DNA of 64,000 nt, taken from assembly GCA_013397795.1 (NCBI GenBank), contig VZTJ01002478.1, positions 435,296-499,295 of the forward strand. Reading direction: 5' to 3'. A program made the translations under genes and the position numbers. This DNA is from Orthonyx spaldingii (Eukaryota > Chordata > Aves > Passeriformes > Orthonychidae). The notes under the pieces were generated by a model that saw nothing but the letters and a program-made list of their open reading frames with translations, had not been told where the DNA came from and made no database searches. Positions 13,425 to 26,654 of this stretch are shown piece by piece; position 1 is the stretch's first letter, and every line of letters begins with the position of its first letter.

Positions 13425-13530
13425 ACAGGTACAGAGTAAGTTGTCAAATATTGCAAATCTGTACAGAGTCACACAGAAGGTTTGCTGGTACCAGCTGTGA
13501 AACCCAGAGTTCCTGAGTCTTAATTTAGTG
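13425..13530 (-). repeat. MIR-like SINE relic
   Basis: On the plus strand the order 'gtacagagtcacacagaag', 'accagctgtgaaacccaga', 'gttcctgagtctt' parallels the reverse complement of MIR-type SINEs ('aaggtcacacagctagtaag', 'gcagagctgggattcgaac', 'ccaggtctgtctgactc'). MIR/CORE-SINEs derive from tRNA and are old enough to be shared among amniotes. The copy is short and very diverged. A sensitive profile search is needed to confirm it. Confidence 0.5.
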
Positions 13531-16500
13531 AATAATTTTCCCTTCCTTTAGAGCTGTAGTAAAGGACAAGAATGGTAAGGTGCCATTTCTTAACTAGAAA
13601 GAGGACTTGGTGTTAATCTTGGTTTCCCAAGCTTTTACCTTGTATCAGTGCAATAATGGTCAAAAATGTAGTGCCCTTCCTGCTCCAAGAGATATACACT
13701 AGGATGATCAAGACACAAGCAGAATAACCAAGTCAAGCTTCCTAAACCTTCGTGACTAGGTTTCTTCAGCTCTTCCTTTCAGGAATTTACCCAGGAAAAT
13801 GAAGAGATCCTTTCCTTTTTTGATTGCACATATTTAGAGATCCACCATGCGTTTCATGGGGGAAGGGAATATTCTCTGTACATTAAGTGTCCCAGAAGGT
13901 GATTATACCACAGCAGGTATTTAGGCAGCCCTGATGCCCTCACTTTAAATCAGAAAACTGTTTTGAAATATATGATAGATTTGTGTTGCTTGTTCTTTTT
14001 TATTAATGCTGATAGGAAACATACTTGAACTCAGAGTTGTTCGTATGTCAGTTCTCTCAAAATAATGCATTTTTCTGAAAGGCTTCTGATCAGAACATCC
14101 AAAGATACCAACGTTCCATCTGAAAGAGTTAGGTGTATTTGTTAACCATTACTCCATTTTTTGTTGACCATTTTGCAAAGATATAGTGCATTGTTCAAGC
14201 AAAAGTTATTGCTAATAGAACATCCTGAATTCTATTTTTAACTAATCATCTGTCTTTCTTGATAATGCAGGACCTTCTTAGTCCATAAAACTAAAACTAG
14301 TTTCCATTCTAGAGAAATTAGAATATTTCAGCCAATGTTTTATTTTCAAGACCAAAAATTATTTCTGAACTACAGAAGTGAAAACAATCATAAAATATAA
14401 ATAATCAGCCTTTATTTCTTTCCTTTCACTTGCACATCCTTAGATTTAAACAGCGCGTTAAAAATTAAAAATTAATAACATTTAAAAAATGAATAATAAT
14501 TCTTATATATATCCTGTTTCATATCTAAGAATCTTCTCTTACTTTATGGATTTCACAAAATAAGGAAAAGTGAATTTAGCAATATTCAAAACAAGCATCC
14601 AAGATACAAATCTTCGAAGTGATTATCCATTCACATAAAGCAGACATAAATGTGAAGCTTTAGTACATGAACAACTTCTGCACTGCATGCAGGGTTTGAT
14701 GAAACCTGTAACCTGACTGTGAAACCAGCAGGGCAGGCAAACTGGGGTGTGTTTCTTCTGTCCTGCCCAGTCAGCACAGTAGGTGAGCTAACTGGCAGCA
14801 GCAACCAGATGCAAATTTAACAGAAACAGAGGAGGAGAAGGTGTTGGAGGAATCATAAAGTGAATTTTTGCAGTGATTCCCTCCACCCCCTCTACCCACT
14901 CCAAATTTCTTTCAGGGCATCCCTCAGTTTTCTCAGCATGTATCTCTCAAGATTTCCCACAGTTAACTCCCACGTGGTACACAGTTTGTATTCTGCATCA
15001 AATCTGTCTCTTCCAACTTAACACCTGAAATTTTCTTACTTCGTCTTGTATCAAAAGACCAAAACTGATGCTCATGAACCTTAAAAAAAAACCAAAAGCA
15101 GAAACAAAAAATCAAAAAAAAACAAACCCCAAAGTGAAACTCTTGCAAACATGGGAACATTTCCTAGCTTATTTTTCTCAAAACTGAGCACAATCTCAAG
15201 AATGAAAAATGAACATATGAAATAATAAAATACCTTAAATTATGCTTTCTTCACAGAAAAAAAAAATACATAAGCCAAATACGAAATTACGATTTTTTGT
15301 TCTTCATTGCTAAGAAAATTTTTGAAAATTTAGTACTCATCTTAGCATTAGATGATCAGGTGCTTCTACTTTTTTGCTTCAGGGCCTGTGTTGTGGATAT
15401 GATGGAGCCTTATATATTTCTCTGGTTTTGTAGCATTTCATAGATAAAGTTATTCTCCAATTAAATGAATGATGCTTTCCAAAATGAGTTTCCAATCCCA
15501 TGAATATTTAGCAGTTGGAATAATAACACTCAGTGCTTGAGTTAGATAGCTTTTCATTTATGGACTGCTGAAGTACATTGAAGTGCATAGAACTTTATTT
15601 TCTGTGAAATTATGCTTAGATTCTACAGGATGTACATTCACTTTAAAAATTCTTGCTCAAACAGTAAATTATTTAGGTCTCAAACAAGAAAGTGGGAATA
15701 TATGACAAATGCAACTTTAATAAAGCATTTCTAACTGGACCTTTTTGAGTGGTTTATATAAAGTAGACAAATATTCACTCTTTCTAGAACTGATACACTG
15801 CACTTAAAATCATGGAGTATTTTTCTTTTGTACTTGCACTTTATTGTTTTTCTTATAAAAGTGGGGAAAAACCCACATTCACCTTGAGTGTAGAACTGAA
15901 TCTTTCTATTCCATATTCCCTGTTTGGATGTCATACTAAGGCCACTTAAGTCACTTCAGCACTACTCAGAGATGCTCAGAAACACTTCTGAGTACTTTAA
16001 TTGTTCATCAAGACCTAACCCTTTGAACATTGCTTTAAGGCATTTGGCTCTGCTCTTGAGTCACTGAAGCAAAATTGGAGCATCTGGATGCAGTGTCAAA
16101 ATAGCCCAGGGAGCTCCAGTGCAGCACCCAAGTGGATAATCTCAACACAGAATACAAACACTGCATTAGCGATTGCCGGAAGGCTACAGTTCATCTGCCA
16201 CTGAAATACAATACAAGAAAAGTTAAAGGATGATACTTTTTTCTTTGTATCTTCTGTTGTGTGAACAAAGAATCAAGCTGTGTTTTGATGTTTTGTCAAG
16301 TGTTTGGCAGCATTTTCAATCCTTGCTTGCCCTACTAATCCACTGATTTTTCTTTTCTTTGGACGAAGCAATGGATGTTTTTTACAGTTCATGCTGTATT
16401 AGATATGTTAGTGCAAAAGAAGGAATCCAGTTGATGATGGTGTCATGAAGTATTGAATCAAAGTAGAGGAAGAATAAGTATGATAATATTTTAGTTGCCT

Positions 16501-18193
16501 ATTAGTACTATAACATCTAATTATACTTTCTTTACTTGTACATAAAATTTCTATAATTCTGTGACCTATGAACAATTATATTTCTCTTGCTTTGTTTGCT
16601 TTCACAGATGGCAGCAAAATTGCATTCCATCGATTGAAAAGAACACTGTAAGTAACTTTTTTTGTTTCTCCTGTTGAATTAGTCTTCACATTTTATTTTT
16701 CTGAATCCACTAAAATTTTATCTTATGGGTAAAACTGTGTTCTTCCTTGAAAACTGGTGAACAATTAATACTCTCTGAGAGCCCATGAGACATCTGGCAT
16801 GTGGCTACAGATACAATTCCCAAGCCAGATTTCTTTTGCCATCGGCAAGAATAGTTTATGTAAGGCTTAGGCCAACAGGTCAAGAAATATAAATGCAGAA
16901 GCATGCTAAACATACCACCTGATATCAGGGTTTGCCTGGAACATGGTTGATCTGTAGAGTGCAAACCAGAATGAATACTGGAGTGCAAAACTGGGGTACA
17001 GCAGCATATGCAGTGTGTTTCCTGACTTCCTATTTTTCTGACCATGCGTCTATGTTTTTATTCTTATATGCATGTAAGTGAAACTAAATACAAACAGAAG
17101 CATAAGACTGATTTGAAGATTTGCTATTTTTATTTGATTCAGATAATGCATTCAGATTGTATTATATATATATGCATAGAAGCCCAACATACAGTAAAAT
17201 AATTAGCTGTTCAATGATGCTAAAAAAACCCCTCTGCTAAACACCCTGCTTCACACTACTATTCAAACTATTCACACTACTCTTCCAAGTACATTAACAA
17301 AATATATTCCATTTGGAACATGTCAAGTAAATGGGTAACACTTCTTCTAGCATGTCTAGCTGCCATTAATTTAGTTAGTATTCATTGTAATTACACTCAT
17401 CATAATGAATTCATTTTGTATTAATGTGGATATTATACAACTTTTTAGACACTCCATTATAATTCAGCAATAATTAATGTACATATTAAATGAAGTGTTA
17501 CTACTTAATGCCATGATAAGGCCATGTTGTTTCAGTTGAAAAGCTTTGGAGGAAGTTATGTTTAATCTCATTGGCATTCCAATTGTTGCCAGGAGATATT
17601 CTTCAGTGGCAAAGGGCAATTCTCATTGGGAGACTTGTTAACTTTTCAGAGAGATTCCATGTTTGCACTTGTCTACTGATTCACTTATAAGATACTAGCA
17701 TTTGAAGCAAGATACTTCATGGACATGATAATGCAAAAAACTCACTGAACTATCCTAAAAGAATGAAAAATTTCTGACATTTCAGACATTATCCAATGAA
17801 AGATGTGTGTGTTTATAAGTGAAGTCCTGTAACACTTACATTTTGTGATTGTTCTTCACTTCTGCCCTCCAAGAGTAATCCAAAATTGAGAAGTCAGTAT
17901 TTTAAATGTATCACACATGAACAGGATTAGGTGCCTCAAAGGCATCCATGCCCACTTCAGGGAGCTGCCTAAAAGTAATGACTAGGGGAAACATGGCAAA
18001 AGAAAAATGCCTGTATTGGACTAGGGTAAGAATTGTTTGCACTGCATCCTGTCTCTGGGCAGTGATTATAATTATATGCCCAGGGAGGAGTAAGAATAAG
18101 AACTAGGTTTCCCAGCCTCCAGCAGTTTTGGCTGATGAAATTTCATCAGATGTATGTGGTTTCTAGAGATTAAGATTTTGTTGGATTTTTGTT
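13531..18193. other. AT-rich stretch; only a candidate exon at 16.6 kb
   Basis: Apart from the splice-framed 40-nt segment at 16608-16647 nothing is recognised. The minus frame 16710-17045 (111 codons), and frames 14963-15160 and 15731-15934, have no recognisable similarity. 17930-17990 contains 'aggtgcctcaaaggca'-like text that may be another very old amniote repeat; too weak to call. Confidence 0.45.
16608..16647 (+). CDS. Candidate 40-nt internal exon (unidentified gene)
   Basis: A pyrimidine-rich tract (about 16581-16605, 'tttctcttgctttgtttgct' region) ends in 'ttcacag' at 16607, a near-ideal splice acceptor. Forty bases later 'gtaagt' starts at 16648, a consensus donor. A plausible branch-point region lies about 30-40 nt upstream of the acceptor. 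Two of the three forward frames are open: one reads 'WQQNCIPSIEKNT' (starts after one base, ends on a codon boundary), the other 'GSKIAFHRLKRT' (two bases at each edge); the third has a TGA. I recognise neither peptide. It could be a small exon of a large plus-strand gene, a cassette exon, or a chance pair of splice sites. The call rests only on splice signals. Confidence 0.3.
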
Positions 18194-19310
18194 CCATGAA
18201 TCTATTCCTATAAACCTATTTAAGTCTTTGAACAGTTATGAGTTGCATGGCTCTACTACCCATTTCATTTTGTGTATAAAGAACTTTTTTTGTTGTGGTT
18301 TTGAATGTGATTTCTTCTATCTTAATTTGGATCTACATTGCACTGGATTTGATTGAGCTGTAAACAGTCCATTCACTTTATGCCACTTGCGATTTGTAAG
18401 CCTCATCTATATCCTTCTTTAGAGATCTTCTTTTCAAGGGAATTATCCTACTCTGACCTCTGTATAGAAGCTGTTCATCTTTGTTGCCCTGTCTTGGATT
18501 TTGCATGCTACTTGTGGCTTTCAAAGTGTGAGAAGTTCTTAGGTTTATACTATATCAAAATCATTCCCTCAGTTTCTCCTTCTTAGTTTCTTACTGAATA
18601 CCAGTATTGAATGGTTATGCAACTATGGGCTCATTTCTTTGTGGTGACTGCCAACTCCAGGTCCACTATGTTAAATTTCCCACCTTCCCTCCCCTCTCTT
18701 GTGCATCACTTTACATTTATTTGCAGGACATTTATTCTGCCATTGTTTTGCCTTGTCACTCAAGCTTGTGAATACAGAATTTCTGGAACTCTACACTGTC
18801 TGTCTTTGTCCTGGCTAAACCAAATAACTCCGATTGGGAACATTTCTCAACAACTCTCACCCCTCTTCCCAGATCATTTATGAATGTTGAACAGCACAGG
18901 CCCTAGAAAAACTCTTTGAAAAAGTTCAGCAGCAATGTCTCTAATTTCAGGAACTGTATCTTCTAGCTTTCTACTACTTGGCTTTTAAAGCCTCAGTTAT
19001 ACATGCCTGCCTTCTTATCTGCTCACTTTTTATAATAGCCTTTGTTGAGAAACTCTAGGAAAAACTACCTGCAAATCCAAGGTAGACTCCTACCAAGCAA
19101 CTCCAGGCAACCAGATCACTCGCATTCATGTGTCTGTTGAAGGATAAAATATGCTTTAGTAGGTCTACAAAGTAATAATTTCCTTTACAATAGCCATCTT
19201 CACTCCTTCAAAATGTAGCATATTTATCAAATGTCCATTCTTGAGTTTTATATTGTAGTTTATACTACCTTGACAAATACAGACTTCAGTATATTTAAGT
19301 CTGACAAAAG
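18194..19310 (-). mobile_element. Ancient L3-like CR1 LINE, minus strand
   Basis: About 1.1 kb follows the reverse complement of an old L3-like CR1 over its whole length: 'ttccatgaatctattcc' near the 3' end, 'gtgtataaagaactttttt' (18273 on), 'agaagctgttcatcttt' (18467 on), 'gcatcactttacatttatttg' region (18703-18724), 'cccagatcatttatgaatg' then 'ttgaacagcacaggccc' (18868-18902), 'tgctcactttttataatagcc' region (19020-19040) and 'tttcctttacaatagcc' (19179-19195). These match the part of ORF2 covering the late RT palm/thumb and the C-terminal tail. Many indels and stops. It may extend past 19310, but similarity fades. Confidence 0.82.
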
Positions 19311-22300
19311 ACACTTTTCTTTATATCTGCTATTTAACTTTCCATTAAAATATATTTTCACTGCAATTTACATCTTCTAGTTCTCAGTACCCTTGCAAAG
19401 TTAGGTGAGAGATAAATGCACCCTCTCTAGTCAATAAGATGTATCATTTGTGAATTATCTTCTAGTTTAGTGAATACTATCTTTCTAATAATTTGTTGCT
19501 ATTCACTTTCTCATCACTTCCTTTCTCCTTCAAGTGAATGTTCCCACTGAGAGTTATTAGACTACATTATTGCACAGCAAGTAATCTTTACCTGTAGTTT
19601 TACAAAATATGTCAATGTTATGCTAATTAATAAGAATTTAGCTAATCTATGAACTTCTGACTTCGCATCTGCTGACATGTTTGACCTTGGGCTTAACCTA
19701 TGCACTTCTTTATTGTTCCCCTTCCTGTTGAATTTTACAGATTACATGTAGGCTGGATATTCTTATTTATTATTTCACACTAAAATGAATTAAATTTTGG
19801 AATAGAGTAGTGTATCAATAAAACAAATGTTAATAGTTATGAAATAGTTGCCCCTGTGAGAGAGAGAATCAGTAACTATTTGGAACCACCCTAGATTTTA
19901 AAAAAGTTCTTTGATTGCTTCAGAAAAATAAAATATTAAAACAAATGGTTTTGTACGCTACCTTTTTTCAATTGATGTATTAATAATGAATTCAGTCTCT
20001 TTAGTTAAAGTAGACCAGCACAGTCACTGCAAGCACTGCCCCTTGTTGAACTCAGCAGTTGCCACTTGTGAAGTGTTAACGAAATTTTTGTCCTCTTTTT
20101 GTGTTGTAATCTTTTCTCTTTCCAGTGTTGAAGTATCCTTCTCCCTTTCTCAGGCAAAATCCATTCATCCAGTAGCTAGTTTCCTGCTTCTGTATAAAGG
20201 GGATTGCAGCATTAAACTTTAAATAGTTCAAATCAGGTCTAATTATGCTCAGATACATAATGTTTAAGTTAGCATGTTGAAGGCTTGGTTTACTCAAGTA
20301 AACCAGGTAAACCTGTTCTCAGTACTACTTTTGTTATTGTTGTACACCTTCCAGGTTTCAGTGTCATCAAGCTCTTTTCTGTTTAAATATGATCTTATGC
20401 TCTGTGGAGGTCTACTTATTCTTTCTTATGGGCTGGTGATACTTAGTTAAAAGCAGTCTTGTCTACCCTATCCACCCTATCATTATTCCATAACATGTAG
20501 TTATGATCTTTTTTTTTAATTAAGTAATGATCCAAAGTATTCTGTTTCAGTTACTGTTACAGACTTATGACCCTGTTTGCAGAGATGCTGAACTCCAGCC
20601 GCTATGGTTGAAATGAAAGGGAGGTGTTGACTCAAAATTTTTATAGACATACCATTGCTAACACATAGAGCTGGTCAATGTTTTCTAAAATGTTTAAACT
20701 TTTCATTCTAGTTTTGTTAAATAGATGGTATGCTATTTAAAACACTCTTTTGTCTTTTCTTGTGAGGGATGAATTCTGTTTCTGTCTTCAGAGGTGACAA
20801 AAAAGTTTTAAAGTTCCAATGACAAAATTAATATTAGCATTTGAATTTCTTGTTGAAAAAATGGCAATGTTTAGGAACAATTGAATTTATTGTATTTCAC
20901 ACATACTTTGGGGGCATACTTGATGTGGTTTGTACTAAAACTTATTTGGTGGCACAAACAGAAATGCAATCTAGGCTCATTCCTACAGTTCTGGTATGGA
21001 CTATCTTAGATACATAATGAAAAGGCTTTTCTTTTTAATCTGATGTGTTAATCTGTATTTTTTCAGGCAATAATACTATCTCTATTATTTTTAAGAGATA
21101 CACGGTATTTGCTCATCTTGTTTCCATACATTTTCAGATTGGATGTCACTCTAGCATTTGTTCAATTAGTGCATTTTTCTTTCAACTTCTGTGACCTTTC
21201 AATGGCTTTGTTCATCATCACAGTTTTTCTTTTCATTACTGATACTGGTGTTGCCCTTTTGAGTACCCTCACAGTGGCTGTTCTGGAGCTGTCCTTGGGG
21301 GAAATGGGATTAATTCAGTGTGGATTGGTCTCTCAGTGGTACATCTGGTTCTTCTTTCACAATAGAAAGATGGAGAAATGGCTATGCGTGAATACTCATG
21401 AGGAGTTTGTTCAAGGAAATATATGAATTCAGCTATTAATCCAAATAAAATATCTGTAAACTGTGGTAGTTTTGAATCAATTTAGTTGAAAGGAATTTTA
21501 AGGAACCACATTCTGACTGGGATCCCAGCAAGAAGGATCAGATTGCACATTGCATGTTGTGTGCCCAGTGCTTGAGCATTCTTAGGGATTGTGTCCTATT
21601 GCTTTCACTTAAGCTTTACTTTTCAAGATTAGGACCTATCTCAGTAAAGGAATTAAAAAATAAGTGCCTAAAGACATACTTTCTAAGAGATATGCAATAT
21701 TCCACACTTTAGCCCAGAGCCCTTTTCTGTAGTATTGTTTAAGCTCTCAGAAAAATGGTATTTACAATGAAAACCTTTAACAACCTTTTACCATGTTTGC
21801 TGGCAGGCACTGATTTAATGCTAATGTGACAGCTAAGATTTTAGTGAGAGACCATTTTATTTTTCTGAGAGAAGTGTTACACATTCTGAAAACCAGACAG
21901 ACTTTTCTGGCCAGTGTGTCCTCATGTTTGTGCCAGTAGGGATTTGCTGACTACTCAAATTATCTTTCACAGGATATCACATGTCTATCTTGTATAGAAA
22001 TGTTTATCTTCATTTTTGACATTTGTCTAAATAGTCATTTTTTTAAAAGAATTAAAACAGACTTTGTTGTTGTTAATAAATGGCTACGTAATGCCCCCCC
22101 CCCACTGCCAGACATATAATGCAAGACATCAATTTAGGATGAATTTCCATCCTAGTAAATCAAATTATATTTCTTGCAAAATACACTCACAATTGGCATT
22201 AAACCCTTCTCTGAAAAAAGAAAAAAGTGAAAATACAATATTATGATCTCAATAACATTTATAATGTTAGAAGAAGTTCTGATACATGAAAGTAAGCTAG

Positions 22301-25119
22301 GTTGTATTTCAACAACTGGGTGAAAAGTGCTTTTGGTTTTTTTCCTAGTAAGGCCTATTTCTATATCTGTACATATAAACCATGTTATTTAACCATACCT
22401 GTGGTCAGACAGAAATTATCTTTCACACCAGATCTTCACTTTTTTTTATAGTTCATCCTAATATAGATTTTCAGATCTGAAATCTTAATCCTTTTAATTT
22501 ATACATAATTTTTTATTTTTGAAATGCATAATTGTACTTAATCTTATGCCTTTGCCATTTCTTTAACCTATGTTCTAGTAGTTTCATATGGTGATAATTG
22601 TATATTAGAGGAAACCTTGATGTAGAATTTGAGTGGAAGAAAGTGGAAAAAGTGCCAGAAAGTACAACTATATTTCTGACTTTATTGGCCAAGAAGTATG
22701 GATTTGTGTCTTGGTTTGTGTGTTTCATAGCTCATGTATTTGGGTCAAAGCAGAATTTACTAGCGGTAATTTCTGGGGTTTGGGGGCAAAATTCTAAAAT
22801 CTTCTCTATTTTCCACACTAGCCTCTAAATGTCTTAATTGAGTAAAATGAAGTTCTCGACTTCTTTTGTTGTGTATCCACCAATTATAATAACGTGTTTC
22901 TATTAAAAGTGGTCAGTTTATTCTCATATTTAGATGTCAATCAGAAGTCAATTATAGGACCACAGAAGTATATGAAGCATTATAACTAAATATCCCTAGA
23001 TATTTACAGGTAGAGCAATTTATTATTATGAATTAGAATCCATTAATATTTTCAAAGTTCTTGCAACTATAAGAGATGCAGGTTTCCCCTTTGAATGAAT
23101 ACTGAGATTTGAAAGTCCTGTTTTATTTGAGCTTAAAATGGCTTTTCAGTTAGACAGTGATTTGTGTGTGACTCTTATGATTTTGTAGTGTTACATTGTT
23201 CAGAAACAGTAAATAATTTTCTGGTTTACTATTTGAGTCAGAGTAGACAGATTATTCCTACAATTTTCACCAATATCATCTATATATCTTTTAGTTCCTT
23301 AATGCAGTGTCTAAAGTCAGTTATCTTGAAAAGTGAGATGAACTACTCTTATGTGTGATAATTGTGAATCAAAAGCAGCATGTTTCCTGTGTTTAACCAC
23401 TCTGCTGATTTTTCTGTTTTGAAATTTTAAGAATTGTTCATTCAGCTAAACATTTTCGATAGAGGTGATGGTGGAAGCAATCCATTCATCTGGGAATGGC
23501 TATGGTTTTTCCCTGTTTTTTCAGTTATGTTTCTCACCAGGAGAGATTGTGAGAGCAAATATTTCTTTTGGTATCAAACTCCCCCATTATTAAACTGTTA
23601 TAAACAGGACTCATCAAATTCCTCCTTACTAAATTATTGCAACACTACTAATTCAAGCCCCAGGTCATTATGAAACTCTTACTATTACCTTGATGAGATA
23701 AGGTATCCTGAGCTATGGATACAGAGCATTCCTATTGGTATTACAGCTTGCTTCTATTATCTGAAAGGCATTTTTTTTACACTTATGTTTAGCTTATCTA
23801 GTGATTTGGAAATAAAAAGACCTAGAAGAATTTTTAACCTATGAAACAAATTCAGTGACTAGAAATATAACCTAGAAAATACCACCTGCTTCCTCAGGTT
23901 AGCTTCATACTTGCTTACTGTTTTTTAAGTGATGCATTTGCATCTGAAACTATTAGGATTCAGCTGAAACAAATACTTCAGAGGTGTCCAGTGCATGAGA
24001 TGTTGCTCTACCACTCCTTGCTTAATGCATAGTTGTGTGTTCAAGCATAGCCCTCATTTAGAGGTACTCTGGAGTGCAATCTACCCTGTGGAAAAACTGG
24101 AAAATGTAAAACTGCCCAGAGGTTTCAAACCTGCAGCAGTTATTAGTATTCAAGCAGCCTCTGCCTCAGACTAGGGTACAAAACAAGTAGTTGGTGGTAC
24201 ATTATGGTTTGCTTTGAATCCTCCAGCCTAAGTTCATTTTTTTTTTCTTCTTTCATGTGTTAAGTAGAGGCCTGTATGAGATTTTTGCAGTAGAAAGAAA
24301 ATAGCATAGAAAGACCTTCTTGCAGTCGGCTTTGCAAACCTCACAGAAAACTCGTTTCTGATGTACATCAATGTTTCATGCTTCCCCATTGAGCCTGCTT
24401 TAAACAACAGTTTCATTTATACCCTAGCAAACTTTCACACAAATTCACAACATAATTAAATTAGACCCAGAAGTTCACTAGCCAAGCTAAGTCTGTTTTC
24501 AGAACTATCAAAGGAAAAGTAAAATATTTCAAAGAATGATTACTGGGTTTATAGCAATTTTTTTCTAGAGACAAAAAACCCACAAACTTCGTTCTAGTTA
24601 GCTTTGTATTTATAATAGTTCAAATAGTTTTCTTACTGAAATAAACGTGCTGAGGACAAACTGGACATCTCTTAAGAAATATATACAGTTATCACATTGA
24701 AATAACTTATGCCATTTTCTGTATTGCCCTCCAAGCCAAATGTAAGAGGATAAAAAGAAAATGGTTGAAATTTCATGATCACTGAAATACTTCCTTTTTC
24801 TTCTGAGAAGCAGGAAATAAACAACTAGGATTAATAAATGAGGGAGCTTCTGTGTTATGTTATTAATACTATTTTATTGAATCACTAAAATGGGAGAGTA
24901 GTAAAGCAGTAACTGACCACATAACCAAAGTAAAATTCCCTGCCTTCTAAAATTTGGCAAATTCAGTTTAATTTCTTTTAAAACACAGTTACATTAAAAC
25001 TTATGCAAAATACGTGGATAATAAGACTAATGTAGAAAGAACTGTTTTCTGTGGGGTTCTCCACTTTTTTAATGATTCTAGATTCTGTTCACACTTCTCT
25101 TTGGTGATGGTAACAGAAA
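19311..25119. other. AT-rich stretch, no gene recognised
   Basis: Only a weak old repeat (20575-20632) and a ten-C run at 22094-22103 stand out. The plus frame 21109-21426 (105 codons) is hydrophobic because the DNA is T-rich; it is not recognised as a membrane protein. Frames at 19986-20222, 22064-22246, 22598-22828, 23164-23358, 23434-23673 and 24234-24416 are likewise unrecognised. Confidence 0.45.
20575..20632 (+). repeat. Possible ancient amniote repeat fragment
   Basis: 'agagatgctgaactccagcc' followed by '...ggttgaaatgaaagggagg' resembles a widespread old repeat with text like 'gatgctgagcacccgcagct' and 'cattgaaatcaatgggag'. A similar but weaker segment ('agctccattaaagtaaaca', 'actcccactgatttcatcc') lies near 27787-27828. 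Both are short and diverged. Confidence 0.3.
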
Positions 25120-25312
25120 AGACAAATACAATGGGAAACTTATTTCTCACAAAGTTAAATGCATATATAGTGGACTTTAGGTTTATAGACAAATACAATG
25201 GGAAACTTATTTCTCACAAAGTTAAATGCATATATAGTGGACTTTAGGTTTATAGACAAATACAATGGGAAACTTATTTCTCACAAAGTAAAATGCATAT
25301 ATAGTGGACTTA
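25120..25312. repeat. 67-bp tandem array, about 2.9 copies
   Basis: A 67-bp unit starting 'agacaaatacaatgggaaac' begins at 25120, repeats at 25187 and again at 25254, and breaks off after 'agtggact' near 25312. Copies 1 and 2 appear identical and copy 3 differs by one base ('gtaaaat' for 'gttaaat', near 25288-25294), so the duplication is recent. Each unit contains 'gcatatatag'. It is a minisatellite candidate, and its copy number may vary between individuals or be altered by assembly. Confidence 0.97.
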
Positions 25313-26654
25313 AGCCACAGGGAGCAATTAAGCTGCTTCATCTTATTCTTGATGAGTAAAGCTACTAGTGATGAAAGGATCTGAAAGAAAAATAAGAGCT
25401 GAAGGGATGACTTTCTATCCAGTCTTCTTTTATTTTAGGAAATATCTAACTGAAATTATTTTCCCGCATCTTTGTGAAAATAAATTACTATACCACAAAT
25501 TGCTGGAAACTATGCCCAGAGATAACTATTTTGTAAAAATTCCTTAAATGTTGTCAGCTCCAAAAAATAACCTCTAAATGAATACTCTTCAAAGTGACAT
25601 GAACTTGGTGCAAGTGTTCTTTCTCTCCTATAGCAATTGAGATGTAATAATGCATATAACTAAGTGTACACCTACACAGAGAGTTAACTTTTAATTTTTA
25701 TTAAGCCTGTTCTCATTTACCTGCAATGGTTTACTTGCATATATTTTACTAAATATATGTCAGACCACATTTGTATTTAATGGCTAGTTAATTGTGAAGA
25801 CACTTTCACTTCAATATTATGCTTTAAAATTAGCTCCAGTGAACTGTGACTGAAAATTGCTTTATAGGTTATTAGGTATAATCTGAAAAAATAAGCACTT
25901 AATCTATATAATGTTGCTTTTACTGCAATGGACTGAAAGATTATTTAGGAATGAGTGCCCATATTCTTAAATTTATTTACAATTTACATGTAAAAACCAT
26001 GTAGGTAAAAGGGAAAATGTCAATACCTTTTATATTCTCATATATGTATTTAGGTTTCAATAGAAAGAGTGTCGGGAAATTATGATTTTTTTTTACATAA
26101 AACTTTAATTGCATGTAAACCTACTTGAGCATCTGCTTTAAGAAATTTTCAGGCTACATGCTAGAACAATTACTAGGCCATCTGATCACATACATAGGTT
26201 CAGATGGTTATAGACTGATCTCTAAAGAGCCTATTGCTGCCTATCTCTGATTTGAAAGTGTGATGCTCAGCAGGTTTTATTTGACCTTGGTTTTGATTCC
26301 CACATTTTTATCTCATGTCCTTTCTTTGTCTCCATCTTCAGCAGTAAAGGTCATTTGCAACATATTGTTCCTGAGAGCAGTAGCAAATTAATTTTATAAA
26401 GCATTGTCAGCACCACTGCAAATCTCTGCCACTACCAAACTTTGCAGAGATGCTAGTAGTTCATCATTTCTGATCTAGATAACATCCAAAGTTCTACAAA
26501 ATGTATTCCCTGATTTACATTCATCTCTGTGCTTCACTCTTTTGCCTAAGACTGCAACACGTTACAATGTTTTTAGTTTTGGTCAATTAATTTACACTCC
26601 AAAACAATAAATATAGATGCTTGTAAATTGATCACGATCAGTTCCTGATTCAGA
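25313..26654. other. AT-rich stretch, nothing recognised
   Basis: Unique-looking AT-rich DNA between the tandem array and a CR1. No exon, RNA gene or repeat was recognised. Confidence 0.5.

Noticed and set aside
13159..13500. 113-codon plus-strand frame
   Set aside because: Its 3' part lies in a MIR-like repeat and no protein family is recognised.
16710..17045. 111-codon minus-strand frame
   Set aside because: No similarity recognised, and it lies just beside the plus-strand exon candidate; length is compatible with chance.
21109..21426. 105-codon hydrophobic frame that resembles a membrane protein
   Set aside because: Hydrophobicity follows from T-rich DNA; no recognisable family, no good start context and no splice frame.
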